Shown: positions 8,980 through 18,159, counted from the first letter of the stretch. The stretch: DNA of 64,000 nt from Candidatus Bathyarchaeota archaeon (GCA_026014465.1 JAOZID010000010.1:1460303-1524302), one strand, 5' to 3'. Program-made: numbers and translations. Notes: generated from the sequence alone by a model not told the origin.

Positions 8980-11900
8980 TGCCAAAGCTTGACTGGATAA
9001 AAAAAGTCCTCGTTCTGGGAAGCGGCGCCATCAAAATCGGAGAAGCCGCAGAATTTGACTACTCAGGCAGCCAATGCCTAAAAGCCCTCAAAGAAGAAGG
9101 CATAGAAACCGTCCTAATTAACCCCAACATAGCCACCATCCAAACCGACCCACGACTCTCAGGCAAAGTCTACCTGCTGCCCGTAACGCCCGAATACGTC
9201 GAGAAAGTCATCCAAAAAGAACGTCCCGACGGCGTACTTTTGGGTTTTGGGGGACAAACTGCACTTAACTGCGGCATCGAACTGGAAAAAACTGGGATAC
9301 TGGCGAAGTATAACGTGAAGATTTTGGGTACTTCGATGGAGGCAATTGAGAACACGGGTGATCGTCAGCGTTTCCGAGAAGAAATGCTCAAAGCAGGAGT
9401 TCCGCCTCTGCGCAGCAAAGCAGCCATTACAGTATCTGCCGCGTTGGAGATTGCCCACGAAATTGGCTACCCCGTAATCGTGCGTGTTGCTTATACGTTG
9501 GGCGGCAAGGGTGCCGGCGTAGCTCATGATGATTCTGAACTTGAAGAAATCGTAACTTTAGGGTTGGCTCAAAGCCGCATACACCAGGTCCTTGTTGAAG
9601 AGTATGTGGGTCACTGGAAAGAAATAGAATACGAAGTCATGCGCGACTACAACGACAACTGCCTAACTGTCTGTAACATGGAAAACTTTGACCCCATGGG
9701 CATACACACAGGCGACTCCATAGTCGTTGCCCCCTCACAGACCCTAACCAACCGCGAATACCACCTAATCCGCGCCAAATCCATAGACGCCATCCGCCAC
9801 CTAGGCATCGTGGGCGAATGCAACATCCAATGGGCACTCAACCCCCAATCTGAAGAGTTTCGCGTCATAGAAGTCAACTCACGCCTGTCACGCAGTTCAG
9901 CGCTTGCAAGCAAAGTCACCGGTTACCCCCTCGCGTACATAGCCACCAAACTAACCATCGGCTACACGCTAACAGAGCTCATAAACAAAGTCACCGAAGT
10001 CACCACCGCCTGCTTCGAACCCGCCCTAGACTACATAACCGTAAAGATTCCCCGTTGGGACTTGCAGAAATTCAAGAACGCCGACCGCCACGTTGGACCC
10101 CAAATGCGCTCTGTAGGCGAGGTCATGGCTATTGGGCGCTGTATGGAAGAAGCCCTGCAAAAAGCGGTTCGCATGCTCGATACGGGCAAGATTGGTTTGG
10201 TCTGTAACCCTGAAGACTCCGAGCATGAATCCATAGTTCACATCAAATCTGTACTGGCTAAACCCACGGATGCACGGCTTTTCAAAATCGTCAAAGCCCT
10301 AAAAATGGGGCTTAGCATTGACGAGATTTACCACATCAGCGGCGTGGACCCGTTCTTCCTAAACAAAATCCAAAACATACTTGATATGGAAACAAAACTC
10401 CGTAGCTTAGAACTTAAAGACAGCACCGCCAAAGAAACAGTGCGCGAAGCCAAACGCTTAGGCTTTTGCGACGAACAAATCGCCATATGCACCGACAACA
10501 CTGAACTTGAAGTGCGCCAGTTCCGCAAAACCGCAGGCATCATTCCCGTCATCAAACAAATAGACACACTAGCCGCAGAATACCCCGCCAAAACCAACTA
10601 CCTCTACCTCACCTACGGCGGAGACGAAGACGACATTGAATTAAGCAGTAGCAACAGCAAAGTTCTAGTTTTGGGCGCAGGAGTTTTCCGCATCGGCTCA
10701 AGCGTAGAATTCGACTGGTGCGGAGTCAACACCGTTTTAGCACTCAAAAAATACGGCATCCAAGAAGCCATCATGGTCAACTACAACCCCGAAACCGTCT
10801 CCACCGACTACGACGTCTCCGACAAACTATACTTCGAAGAACTCACGCCAGAGCGCATCCTTGACATCTACGAAAAAGAGCACCCACAAGGGCTAATCGC
10901 TAGCGTCGGCGGACAAATCCCCAACACGTTAGCCATGAAACTCGCGCATTCAGGCGTCAAACTTTTAGGAACCACAGCCGAAGACATAGACCGCGCCGAA
11001 GACCGCTCCAAATTCAGCGCGCTCCTTGACGATTTGGATATTCCCCAGCCAGCATGGAGCACCCTAGGCTCAATTGAAGGCGCTAAACTCTTCGCCGAAA
11101 AAATCGGGTACCCCGTTATCGTGCGCCCCAGTTATGTGCTCTCGGGTTCTGCTATGCGCGTTGCCCACGACGAAGCTACGTTGGAGAACTTTCTGAAGTT
11201 AGCCGCTAAGGTTTCGCGTGATCAGCCTGTGGTTATTTCCAAGTTTGTGGAGGGCGCCAAAGAAGTTGAGGCTGACGGGGTTTCTGACGGAGACACCTGC
11301 CTAATTGGCGCAGTAATTGAGCATGTTGAAAACGCGGGGGTACACAGCGGTGATGCGACCATGACCATACCGCCCCAGACCCTCTCAAAGGACGTACTCA
11401 AAAAAGTCGAGGATGCAACGCGCAAAATCGTCAAAGCCCTCAACATCAAAGGACCCTACAACATCCAGTACCTCGTCAAAGACGAAGTAGTCAACGTTAT
11501 CGAATGCAACCTGCGCGCGTCGCGCTCCATGCCCTTTGTAAGCAAGACTCGTGGCGTAAACCTTATCGAACTTGCCACTTTGGCTATGCTGGGCAAAAAA
11601 TTCACTGCGTACCTTAAATCCTGTGATTTGCCCCCTATTCGCCACGTGGGCGTAAAGGTTCCCCAGTTTAGCTTCATGCGTCTAAGCGGGGCTGACCCTG
11701 TTTTAGGCGTAGAAATGCTTAGCACCGGAGAGGTCGCGTGTTTGGGCGAAAACTTTGCCGACGCATTCTCAAAAGCCCTAAAATCCGCAGAATTTCGTAT
11801 GCCCCCTGTGGGCGGTTCGGTTCTTATAACTGTGGGCGGTGAAAAACCCAAACGCCGCGCCGTAGCCCTAGGCAAAGCCTTCGAAGAAATGGGCTTTAAA

Positions 11901-12248
11901 ATCTACGCCACCAAACACACCGCACAAGTCATGCAATCCCAAGGCGTAAACGTAACCACCCTACACAAAATCAAAGAAACCAACGCCGACCCAAACATCC
12001 TAGAATACCTGCAAAACCGCAAAATCGACCTCGTCATCAACGTCCCATTGCCCAACAAGAAAACCACCTACGCCGATGTCCTAACTGACGGCTACATAAT
12101 ACGCCGCCAAGCCGTAGAATTCAACATACCCGTCATCGTCAACCTAGAACTCGCCTCCACCTTAGTCAAAGTCCTCAAACAACACAACGGCACAACCATC
12201 CACTCCCTAAACGAATACATGGCCGCCCTACCATGGAAATTCTGGTAA
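8979..12248 (+). CDS. carB: Carbamoyl-phosphate synthase large subunit
   Basis: A 1089-residue synthetase that makes carbamoyl phosphate from bicarbonate, ammonia and two ATP. Two homologous ATP-grasp halves are visible. The first begins VLVLGSGAIKIGEAAEFDYS and the second KVLVLGAGVFRIGSSVEFDW, near residue 565. Each contains the NPE/NPN and ATP-binding stretches (PVIVRVAYTLGGKGAG and PVIVRPSYVLSGSAM). The last 150 residues form an MGS-like allosteric domain. The length matches the single-chain bacterial/archaeal form. It is coupled to carA by TAATG. Confidence 0.97.
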   Translation: MPKLDWIKKVLVLGSGAIKIGEAAEFDYSGSQCLKALKEEGIETVLINPNIATIQTDPRLSGKVYLLPVTPEYVEKVIQKERPDGVLLGFGGQTALNCGIELEKTGILAKYNVKILGTSMEAIENTGDRQRFREEMLKAGVPPLRSKAAITVSAALEIAHEIGYPVIVRVAYTLGGKGAGVAHDDSELEEIVTLGLAQSRIHQVLVEEYVGHWKEIEYEVMRDYNDNCLTVCNMENFDPMGIHTGDSIVVAPSQTLTNREYHLIRAKSIDAIRHLGIVGECNIQWALNPQSEEFRVIEVNSRLSRSSALASKVTGYPLAYIATKLTIGYTLTELINKVTEVTTACFEPALDYITVKIPRWDLQKFKNADRHVGPQMRSVGEVMAIGRCMEEALQKAVRMLDTGKIGLVCNPEDSEHESIVHIKSVLAKPTDARLFKIVKALKMGLSIDEIYHISGVDPFFLNKIQNILDMETKLRSLELKDSTAKETVREAKRLGFCDEQIAICTDNTELEVRQFRKTAGIIPVIKQIDTLAAEYPAKTNYLYLTYGGDEDDIELSSSNSKVLVLGAGVFRIGSSVEFDWCGVNTVLALKKYGIQEAIMVNYNPETVSTDYDVSDKLYFEELTPERILDIYEKEHPQGLIASVGGQIPNTLAMKLAHSGVKLLGTTAEDIDRAEDRSKFSALLDDLDIPQPAWSTLGSIEGAKLFAEKIGYPVIVRPSYVLSGSAMRVAHDEATLENFLKLAAKVSRDQPVVISKFVEGAKEVEADGVSDGDTCLIGAVIEHVENAGVHSGDATMTIPPQTLSKDVLKKVEDATRKIVKALNIKGPYNIQYLVKDEVVNVIECNLRASRSMPFVSKTRGVNLIELATLAMLGKKFTAYLKSCDLPPIRHVGVKVPQFSFMRLSGADPVLGVEMLSTGEVACLGENFADAFSKALKSAEFRMPPVGGSVLITVGGEKPKRRAVALGKAFEEMGFKIYATKHTAQVMQSQGVNVTTLHKIKETNADPNILEYLQNRKIDLVINVPLPNKKTTYADVLTDGYIIRRQAVEFNIPVIVNLELASTLVKVLKQHNGTTIHSLNEYMAALPWKFW

Positions 12249-12290
12249 ATTCCGTCTTTTCTTTTAGGTGTCTCTTTTTGTTTTCTTGGA
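12249..12290 (+). terminator. T-rich termination region after carB
   Basis: The bases after the carB stop are pyrimidine-rich, with runs such as CTTTTCTTTT and CTCTTTTTGTTTTC. This fits archaeal T-tract termination. No stable hairpin precedes it. The rest of the gap up to 12409 shows a weak TATA-like CTTTACTTTAA near 12340 that may serve apgM. Confidence 0.4.
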
Positions 12291-12409
12291 AATTCTGGGT
12301 TGGAAAACGGTAGATAGATATGTTTGTTGTAAATCCTCTTTACTTTAACCGTGGCAGTTGCCTGTTGGCTTAACTGCTTGGCTGTTTGAAACTAATTTGG
12401 GTGTTGCAT

Positions 12410-13621
12410 GTGAAGTATGTCTTGCTGGTGGGTGATGGCATGGCTGATTACCCCGTTCCTGAACTTGGCGACAAAACACCGTTGCAGGTAGCATACAAGC
12501 CAAACATGGATACCCTCGCTGCTAAAGGACAAAGCGGACTCATAAAAACCGTACCCGACACATTAAACCCGGGCTCTGAAACCGCAATTCTCTCCGTTTT
12601 AGGCTACGACCCCACCTTGTACTGCACAGGCAGAGGACCATTAGAAGCTCCCGCCCGTGGCATTCACTTAAACGAAAACGACGCCGCGTTTAGATGCAAC
12701 TTGATAACTGAAAAAGACGGCTTGCTAAATGATTACTCGGCAGGGCACGTGACCACTGCAGAAGCCCAAAAACTCATCGCCGCCGTTGACCAAGCCTTTG
12801 GAAAACCTGGCGAGCTGGAGTTTTATTCGGGACTGGATTATCGGCATTTTCTGGTTCTGCGCAACGCTCCCGATTGTCGCCTCATAAAATCCACGCCGCC
12901 CCATGACGCCTCAGGAGTCGCCGTTTCCACGGTCATGCCCCAAGCCAAAGCTCTCCAAACCCAACAAGCCGCTAAACGACTCCAAGAAGTTACCCTAAAA
13001 TCCAAAACGGTCTTGGAAAACCATCCCGTAAACCTCGCCCGCATAGCAGCAGGCAAAAACCCCGCCAACATGATCTGGCCATGGGGAGGCGGAAAAAAAC
13101 CCTCTATGCCTTTGTTCAAGGAAAAGTATGGTTTGGCTGCGGCGGTTATTTCGGCGGTGGATTTGGTTAAGGGCATTGGCGTGTATGCGGGTATGGAGGT
13201 TGTTGAGGTTCCAGGCGTGACGGGTTTGCATGATACTAACTACGAGGGCAAAGCCGACTACGCGCTTAAGGCGCTGGAGCGTAGTGATTTTGTGTTTGTG
13301 CATGTGGAAGCCCCCGACGAAGCAGGACACGTTCAAGACGCCCAGTTAAAAGTCAAAACCATAGAAGACCTCGACAAACGCCTCTTAGGCAGGCTGCTTG
13401 CAGGACTTAACGAACCCTACACCATAGCCATACTACCCGACCACCCAACCCCAATCACCGTCGGAACCCACACCCGCGACCCCGTCCCCTTCACCATCTA
13501 CCACCCAAACGCCAAACCCGACAACGTCACAAAATACGACGAAACCTCGGCAAAAAACGGCGTCCACAAAACCATAACAAACCAGTACCTGCTGCCTATA
13601 TTCCTTAGTTATGTCCGTTAG
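12410..13621 (+). CDS. apgM: 2,3-bisphosphoglycerate-independent phosphoglycerate mutase, archaeal type
   Basis: Interconverts 3- and 2-phosphoglycerate in glycolysis/gluconeogenesis. It belongs to the alkaline phosphatase superfamily. The GTG at 12410 gives KYVLLVGDGMADYP at the N-terminus, where D and G of GDGMAD hold metal. NPGSETAILSVLGYDP contains the serine that is transiently phosphorylated. Further metal ligands lie in HVEAPDEAGH and LPDHPTP. The start was chosen because GGGTG lies about six bases upstream and the family core begins immediately; an upstream TTG at 12386 would add eight unsupported residues. Length is 403 residues, normal for archaeal ApgM. Confidence 0.94.
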   Translation: MKYVLLVGDGMADYPVPELGDKTPLQVAYKPNMDTLAAKGQSGLIKTVPDTLNPGSETAILSVLGYDPTLYCTGRGPLEAPARGIHLNENDAAFRCNLITEKDGLLNDYSAGHVTTAEAQKLIAAVDQAFGKPGELEFYSGLDYRHFLVLRNAPDCRLIKSTPPHDASGVAVSTVMPQAKALQTQQAAKRLQEVTLKSKTVLENHPVNLARIAAGKNPANMIWPWGGGKKPSMPLFKEKYGLAAAVISAVDLVKGIGVYAGMEVVEVPGVTGLHDTNYEGKADYALKALERSDFVFVHVEAPDEAGHVQDAQLKVKTIEDLDKRLLGRLLAGLNEPYTIAILPDHPTPITVGTHTRDPVPFTIYHPNAKPDNVTKYDETSAKNGVHKTITNQYLLPIFLSYVR

Positions 13622-13686
13622 CGGTGCAAACTTGGTTGTTTTAGCTTGTTTTAAAACTTAAATTGTGGCTTTAAGATTAATCGTAT

Positions 13687-14577
13687 ATGAATAGAAAAGT
13701 TCTGCTGTTGTTACTCCTCATGACAATGTCCTTGTCTATCCTTTTGCATTTTTCTACGAATATTTCTAGGTTACCTTGGACTCTTATGTTTCTTGAGAGT
13801 GGTTATTCTTTTGGGTTAATCCCTTTTGAGCTTTTTTTGGGACGTATTGATTGTATTTTTTTGATAATTTTGGGCATATCCAGCTTATTATTTTCAATTG
13901 GTTTTTATTTATCTTTCAGAAACAAAATAAGCACAGAACATTTTTTAGTTAAATTAAATAAGTCAATCCCTGATGTTTTTTCGGTGTTTTGTCTATCAAT
14001 ACTGATTTGTGCTGTGTTGTATTTAGCACCTTTAATCGTTTTCCTTCCACAAGTTACCGCGGTTGGAGCTAACATTGATCAATTTGTAACTGAAAACGAG
14101 AAAACTAACTTGCCAGATATAATTACTCATCTGCGTAACTTTTTGACTGATAATAATTATCAATGTTCTTGGGAAAAGAATGAAAGTGTTTTTGAAATAG
14201 ATAGATTTGTTTTTACCAACTATGTGGATAAACTATTGGTTGAGAGTTTTGGGATTAGTCGAGGAGATTTAATATTGTTTCAAGGTTGGGGTGCATGTGG
14301 ACAGACAGCAATTCTGACAGAGGAAATATTATCCAAATGCGGCTATGAGACAAGACGTGCCTCCTTTCTCGGTCTTGACCATTCATGGGCAGAAGTTATG
14401 TATAATGGAAACTGGACAATAGTTGACCCTGGGTGGTCCAAAAGTGTTGTGGATATACATAATTTAGGCGAATATTACCCCGAATATCGACTTGCAACAG
14501 GCGTTAAAATAATTTTTGCAAACGGCACAATAATTAACGAATATCTCGAATATGGGTACACACAAGTTCAACCATGA
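13687..14577 (+). CDS. Membrane protein with transglutaminase-like catalytic triad
   Basis: Function unknown. The 296-residue protein has three hydrophobic segments (about 4-22, 55-76, 98-120), then a soluble domain likely outside the cell. That domain contains GWGACGQTA (C204), GLDHSWAEV (H232) and WTIVDPGW (D247), in the order and spacing of the Cys-His-Asp triad of the transglutaminase-like/papain-fold superfamily. Members act as proteases or transamidases, often on surface proteins. Its codons are markedly A/T-rich compared with flanking genes, suggesting transfer or relaxed selection. A TATA-like CTTAAATT lies 24-31 bases before the ATG, fitting a leaderless transcript. The nearest gene downstream is convergent. 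Confidence 0.7.
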   Translation: MNRKVLLLLLLMTMSLSILLHFSTNISRLPWTLMFLESGYSFGLIPFELFLGRIDCIFLIILGISSLLFSIGFYLSFRNKISTEHFLVKLNKSIPDVFSVFCLSILICAVLYLAPLIVFLPQVTAVGANIDQFVTENEKTNLPDIITHLRNFLTDNNYQCSWEKNESVFEIDRFVFTNYVDKLLVESFGISRGDLILFQGWGACGQTAILTEEILSKCGYETRRASFLGLDHSWAEVMYNGNWTIVDPGWSKSVVDIHNLGEYYPEYRLATGVKIIFANGTIINEYLEYGYTQVQP

Positions 14578-14587
14578 AATCTACCTG

Positions 14588-15328
14588 TTATGCCCCGCGA
14601 TTCTTCGTATTTTCATGCTTTATGCTATTTGGATTGATTTTAATTATTTCTGGGATTTTGCCCCATGTGCCTACGGTTCCTTTGTAGACGATGAGTGCGC
14701 CTTCTACGCCTTGGATGGTTTTGGCTGTTTTTATGCCCCGTGCTATGGCTGCGTTGATGTCGTCTCCTTTTATGGTGTTTGCAACTGCCGTGGCTGCTGC
14801 GTCTGCCAGTCCCGCGTTTTTGCAGAAAACCGTTGCGGCTTCAGCATCTCCAAAACTAAAGGCACGGCTAAAGCACCCTGAACTCGTAGCCACCGCCACT
14901 GGAAATTCTGTAAGCCGAAAACCAAAACGCCGCGACAATGGCTCATCACCAAACCCAACTGCCACATCGATTGGTATGTCTGAAATAACTGCGATTTCAC
15001 CGCCGTCTTCTACAACTGCGACTTTGCAGCCCGCCGTGGTCATGTCTGCTGCTGCTAAATCGGCTAAAACGCCTGCGACGGCTGCCATGGGTCCAACTTG
15101 GGCTTTTTGTGCTGCCTGCGCCATGAGCTTGGCAACCAAAGGTTCCTCGGGGGTGGTTGTGGGTTTTAGGGTGTGCTCAAAAATTGGGTGTTTTTGGATG
15201 TAGTTTTCGAGTTGGGTGTAGTGGTTTTTGAGGGATTGTTTGGCGGTTTCTATGCCTTCTTTGCGGTCACAAATTATGGTGCATTGTGAATCTTTGTAGC
15301 TGAATTGCTCTTTGAACAGCTTGTTCAT
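14588..15328 (-). CDS. UPF0280 family protein (ApbE-related)
   Basis: A 246-residue protein of the UPF0280 family, known mainly from methanogens and related archaea and distantly like the flavin transferase ApbE. The recognisable core is AQVGPMAAVAGVLADLAA, then VVEDGGEIAV and ATSSGCFSRAFSFGDAEAATV. Biochemistry is unproven. It is the last gene of a minus-strand trio behind the NIL-ferredoxin and DUF39 genes, which also co-occur in methanogen genomes. A role in the same sulfur/homocysteine process or in flavinylation of a partner is possible. The start at ATG 15328 is 30 bases after the ferredoxin stop. Its end nearly touches the convergent transglutaminase-like gene. Confidence 0.85.
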   Translation of the reverse strand: MNKLFKEQFSYKDSQCTIICDRKEGIETAKQSLKNHYTQLENYIQKHPIFEHTLKPTTTPEEPLVAKLMAQAAQKAQVGPMAAVAGVLADLAAADMTTAGCKVAVVEDGGEIAVISDIPIDVAVGFGDEPLSRRFGFRLTEFPVAVATSSGCFSRAFSFGDAEAATVFCKNAGLADAAATAVANTIKGDDINAAIARGIKTAKTIQGVEGALIVYKGTVGTWGKIPEIIKINPNSIKHENTKNRGA

Positions 15329-15358
15329 GGCTTCTCCTACCCGTGAAAAAGAGGTGGG

Positions 15359-15784
15359 TTAGTTGGGGTTGCCGTTGAGTTCGTGGTTGGTTTGCTTTAT
15401 GGATTTGATGGCTTGCATGGGGCATGCGTCAACGCAGGCACTGCAGGTGCTGCCTACGCATTTGTCTTGGTCAAATATGACTTTGCTGTCTTCGTCGAGG
15501 GTGATGGCTTCTACGGGGCATAGTGAAACGCATGAACCGCAGCTGATGCATTTATCCGCGTCCACTTCGATAAGCTTTGGCAAACTTACCCGAACGCCTT
15601 TTTCGCGAAACGCCCTAACCACGGTATCCAACGCTTCCTGCGGGACCTCGGCTAAGACTTCGCCGCCCTTATTGTTCACGTGCGCAGTTAGGATGTTCGC
15701 GGGAATTTTCAAATCCAAGATTATCTGGGAGACGATGGGGTCTTCAACGATTTCTTCTGAGAACCTAAGCAGTATACGTACCAT
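15359..15784 (-). CDS. NIL-domain 4Fe-4S ferredoxin, homocysteine synthesis partner
   Basis: A 141-residue protein. Residues 1-70 form an NIL domain (VRILLRFSEEIVEDPIVSQI), also seen at the C-terminus of methionine ABC transporter ATPases. Residues 80-135 hold two cluster motifs: CISCGSCVSLCP and CVGSTCSACVDACP, the second with four residues between its first two cysteines. In methanogens the DUF39 protein and this ferredoxin are jointly needed to make homocysteine from aspartate semialdehyde and sulfide. The gene sits 16 bases downstream of the DUF39 gene, so the same role is likely. A GGAGG lies just upstream of the ATG. Confidence 0.9.
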   Translation of the reverse strand: MVRILLRFSEEIVEDPIVSQIILDLKIPANILTAHVNNKGGEVLAEVPQEALDTVVRAFREKGVRVSLPKLIEVDADKCISCGSCVSLCPVEAITLDEDSKVIFDQDKCVGSTCSACVDACPMQAIKSIKQTNHELNGNPN

Positions 15785-15800
15785 ACCTTGTTTCCTCCTT

Positions 15801-17306
15801 TTACCTCCCCAGCAGTTTGGATACGTCCTCTGACGTGACGATTCCTAACACTTTGTTTTCGTTGTCAATGACGGGCAGTGCGGATATGTTGTGCTGCGCC
15901 ATTCTTTTGGAGGCTACGTCTAAGGGTTCGTTGGGTTTGGCGGTGAATACTTTGCGGGTCATGATGTCTGAGAGGACATGTTTGCCTTCTGCCATGGCGC
16001 GTGTGATGTCCCATGAGGTTACTATGCCGTTTAGTTTGCCTGCGTGGTTGGTGACTACTATGTGGTTTACGGATTTGGTTACTATGCGCTCTGCGATGGC
16101 TTGCACTTCCTCGTTGGCGGTGCAGGTAACTGCGTTGTGCATGACGTTAACCACAAAAGGCGTGACCTGCGTTTGCCGCATGGGCTTGCATGTGGTCTCT
16201 AAGGGCAACCGCTCCACGGGTGCTGACAAGAAGAACTGTCCCTGCTCAATCCACGTTTTCAAGGTAGCAGAGATTTCCCGTGCTTTTTTGAGGCTTGAGA
16301 GCGAGCTGACCCGTATGCGTTTGCCATCCACCGTTATCGCGCCTGACTTGAGGTCTTTGTAGCTAACCTTAGCTAACTTGGGGCGGTCTCTGCGTGGAAC
16401 CCCATAATCCACCACGTTGGTGAACAGGTCTTCGTCGCGAACCGCAGTTTTCCTTGCCAAGCCTTCATTTAGGATGGGAATTGGAACACCTAAGCCTACG
16501 TATAGGGTTGCGCCGTATTTGGTGAATGTTGCGCCGCGTAGGAACTCGGGTGTCATGTTTTTGGCGTTGCCTCTAACCATTAAGGTGCCGTCTTGGCTGC
16601 TGGGTTGATGTTGGGTGCCTTCCCCAATGATGTAGCCTTGACCGCCGCCTAGGAAGATGCGGGTTCCGATGCCTATGGTTTCGTAGTCGGGGTCGTTCAT
16701 TAGCGGGTTTAGTTCGCCTGCGCCTGAGTATGTAGCGTTTTTTAGTCTTGGGAGTAGTTTGCCCATGTAGGTGTGGATGATTTCGTCGCGGCTGTTCACG
16801 GCGCAGTTGTATTTTTGGTAGCAGTTGCGGAAGTTAAGCAGATAGAACTGGTTGAGGTCGTCTTTGCTTAGGCGTGTGTGCAGGTGCGTTCGGGGGTAAC
16901 AGTCGGTTCCGGGACTGCTGGCTTCAAAATCTACTTCCTTGCCCGCTACTAAATCTTCGATGAGGTGTCCGCCGCCGTACTCGTAGGGTTTGGTTTCAGA
17001 CATTGTGGTTGCGCCGATGTAAGCGTCCACCGCGGCTCCAGGATGACAAAGAGGCACATTGTTCATTGATGCCTTATCGATTTTGATTGGTGGATCTGAG
17101 TGTCCCAGGTTTATGATAGCTCCTGAAGAACACATGGCTCCAAACGTGCCCGTGGTGACAACATCGACTTCTTTAAAAGCAACTTCTACGCCGCTGCTCT
17201 CCACGAGCCGCTTCATTTCCTCGGCGGTTAAAATTTGGGCATCGCCCTTTCTAATTTTCGAGTTTATTTCTTCGATTGTTCGGGTATTTTTTTGGTGGTT
17301 TAGCGT
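15801..17306 (-). CDS. DUF39-CBS homocysteine biosynthesis protein with probable ACG start
   Basis: Sulfur-incorporating enzyme proposed to convert aspartate semialdehyde plus sulfide to homocysteine with its ferredoxin partner. DUF39 hallmarks are VDVVTTGTFGAMCSSGA, GGGHLIEDLVAGKE, PGTDCYPR and IFLGGGQGYIIGEGTQH. The last about 120 residues are a CBS pair, suggesting adenosyl-ligand (for example SAM) control. The first in-frame ATG (17216) would drop TIEEINSKIRKGDAQILTAE, which is clearly family sequence. No ATG, GTG or TTG occurs between an in-frame TAA (17309-17307) and 17216. ACG at 17306-17304 lies four bases after a perfect GGAGGT (17316-17311). I call that ACG as start, giving 501 residues. 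Confidence 0.88.
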   Translation of the reverse strand, partial: TLNHQKNTRTIEEINSKIRKGDAQILTAEEMKRLVESSGVEVAFKEVDVVTTGTFGAMCSSGAIINLGHSDPPIKIDKASMNNVPLCHPGAAVDAYIGATTMSETKPYEYGGGHLIEDLVAGKEVDFEASSPGTDCYPRTHLHTRLSKDDLNQFYLLNFRNCYQKYNCAVNSRDEIIHTYMGKLLPRLKNATYSGAGELNPLMNDPDYETIGIGTRIFLGGGQGYIIGEGTQHQPSSQDGTLMVRGNAKNMTPEFLRGATFTKYGATLYVGLGVPIPILNEGLARKTAVRDEDLFTNVVDYGVPRRDRPKLAKVSYKDLKSGAITVDGKRIRVSSLSSLKKAREISATLKTWIEQGQFFLSAPVERLPLETTCKPMRQTQVTPFVVNVMHNAVTCTANEEVQAIAERIVTKSVNHIVVTNHAGKLNGIVTSWDITRAMAEGKHVLSDIMTRKVFTAKPNEPLDVASKRMAQHNISALPVIDNENKVLGIVTSEDVSKLLGR

Positions 17307-17437
17307 TTATACCTCCAGCCAATGGCACTTGAGACACCGAACAATTATTAATAGCTTTTGCTTGAACCCCAAAAACTGCCTATTTGCCGTTTGCCTGCTT
17401 GACGCAACAGTTATCTCTAACCTTTATCCTTGTACGT

Positions 17438-17740
17438 ATGAGGTATATGCCGACTTTCTCGACAAGGCAACGGTTAAAGATTGCGCTTGGAGGCTTTGTT
17501 TCCTTCACAGGATTTGTTGTTTTGGTATCGGCAATTATGACGGCAACGGGAGCTGTAGACCTTAGTGTTGTTTTCACAAACGAGTTCATGATGGTTTTTG
17601 TGGCTGCTATTGGCGCCTTAACTTTGCTTGGCGGGGTTGTTTTGGCGTTTGGTAACAAGGAGATTCGTTTATCATTCGCTTCCAATCAGGAGAAAACCCG
17701 TGAGGATGCTGATTCCTCCGATGACAAACCAAATCCCTAA
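17438..17740 (+). CDS. Small two-helix membrane protein
   Basis: Not recognised. About 100 residues: a short basic start (MRYMPTFSTRQRLKIALGG), two hydrophobic helices (about 16-38 and 47-70) and a charged, acidic tail ending DADSSDDKPNP. A TTTATC element at 17421-17427 lies 20 bases before ATG 17447, so that second ATG could be the leaderless start. No Shine-Dalgarno sequence is evident. Its last 69 bases overlap, tail to tail, the 3' end of another small two-helix protein on the opposite strand. Confidence 0.5.
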   Translation: MRYMPTFSTRQRLKIALGGFVSFTGFVVLVSAIMTATGAVDLSVVFTNEFMMVFVAAIGALTLLGGVVLAFGNKEIRLSFASNQEKTREDADSSDDKPNP

Positions 17741-18001
17741 ACTCCAAAGTGGCGTTTCTGCGGACAAAAATAGCCAGTTAGCCTGGAATATGCTTGTGTA
17801 GAACAAAAGCGCCATCAAAACAGCACCTACAGCCGCCGCGCAGGCTCCCATATACTTCCCAATTCTCTTGGGCACCTGAAGTATGCCATAACGTTCTTCT
17901 TCTAGGGCTTTTTGCGTGGTTTTCTCTGCTTTCTTTTTTGGAGATACAACCGGTTTAGACGGTGCTTTGACTGTTATTTCCTTGTTTTCTTTCTTGGTCA
18001 A
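17672..18001 (-). CDS. Small two-helix membrane protein with basic N-terminus
   Basis: Not recognised. 109 residues: the first 45 are polar and lysine-rich (KKKAEKTTQKALEEERYG), then two hydrophobic helices (about 50-72 and 83-106). A TATA-like TTATATAAA at 18076-18068 suggests a transcript start near 18042 and a leader of about 40 bases. It overlaps the convergent small membrane gene by 69 bases, so one of the two may be a false call. This one has the better promoter. Confidence 0.55.
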   Translation of the reverse strand: MTKKENKEITVKAPSKPVVSPKKKAEKTTQKALEEERYGILQVPKRIGKYMGACAAAVGAVLMALLFYTSIFQANWLFLSAETPLWSLGIWFVIGGISILTGFLLIGSE

Positions 18002-18095
18002 CCACGGTTTCCCTCCACGTCCGACTGTTGTACACCCATTAGTATTGTCTTGATTGTTAAATTACTTTTTATATAACCTCTGTTTCTCTTTGGCT

Positions 18096-18128
18096 GAGCA
18101 GTCGTAATTTATAAATCTGCTACTGCTC
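18096..18128 (+). promoter_or_regulatory. TATA box bracketed by inverted repeat
   Basis: GAGCAGT (18096-18102) and ACTGCTC (18122-18128) are perfect inverted arms bracketing the TATA element TTTATAAAT (18108-18116). Transcription would start near 18140, just before the coiled-coil gene. Arms placed on both sides of a TATA box suit a dimeric repressor that competes with TBP. A similar AAGCAGTT follows at 18133. Confidence 0.4.
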
Positions 18129-18159
18129 TAATAAGCAGTTAAGCCTATTCAAACTGGAG

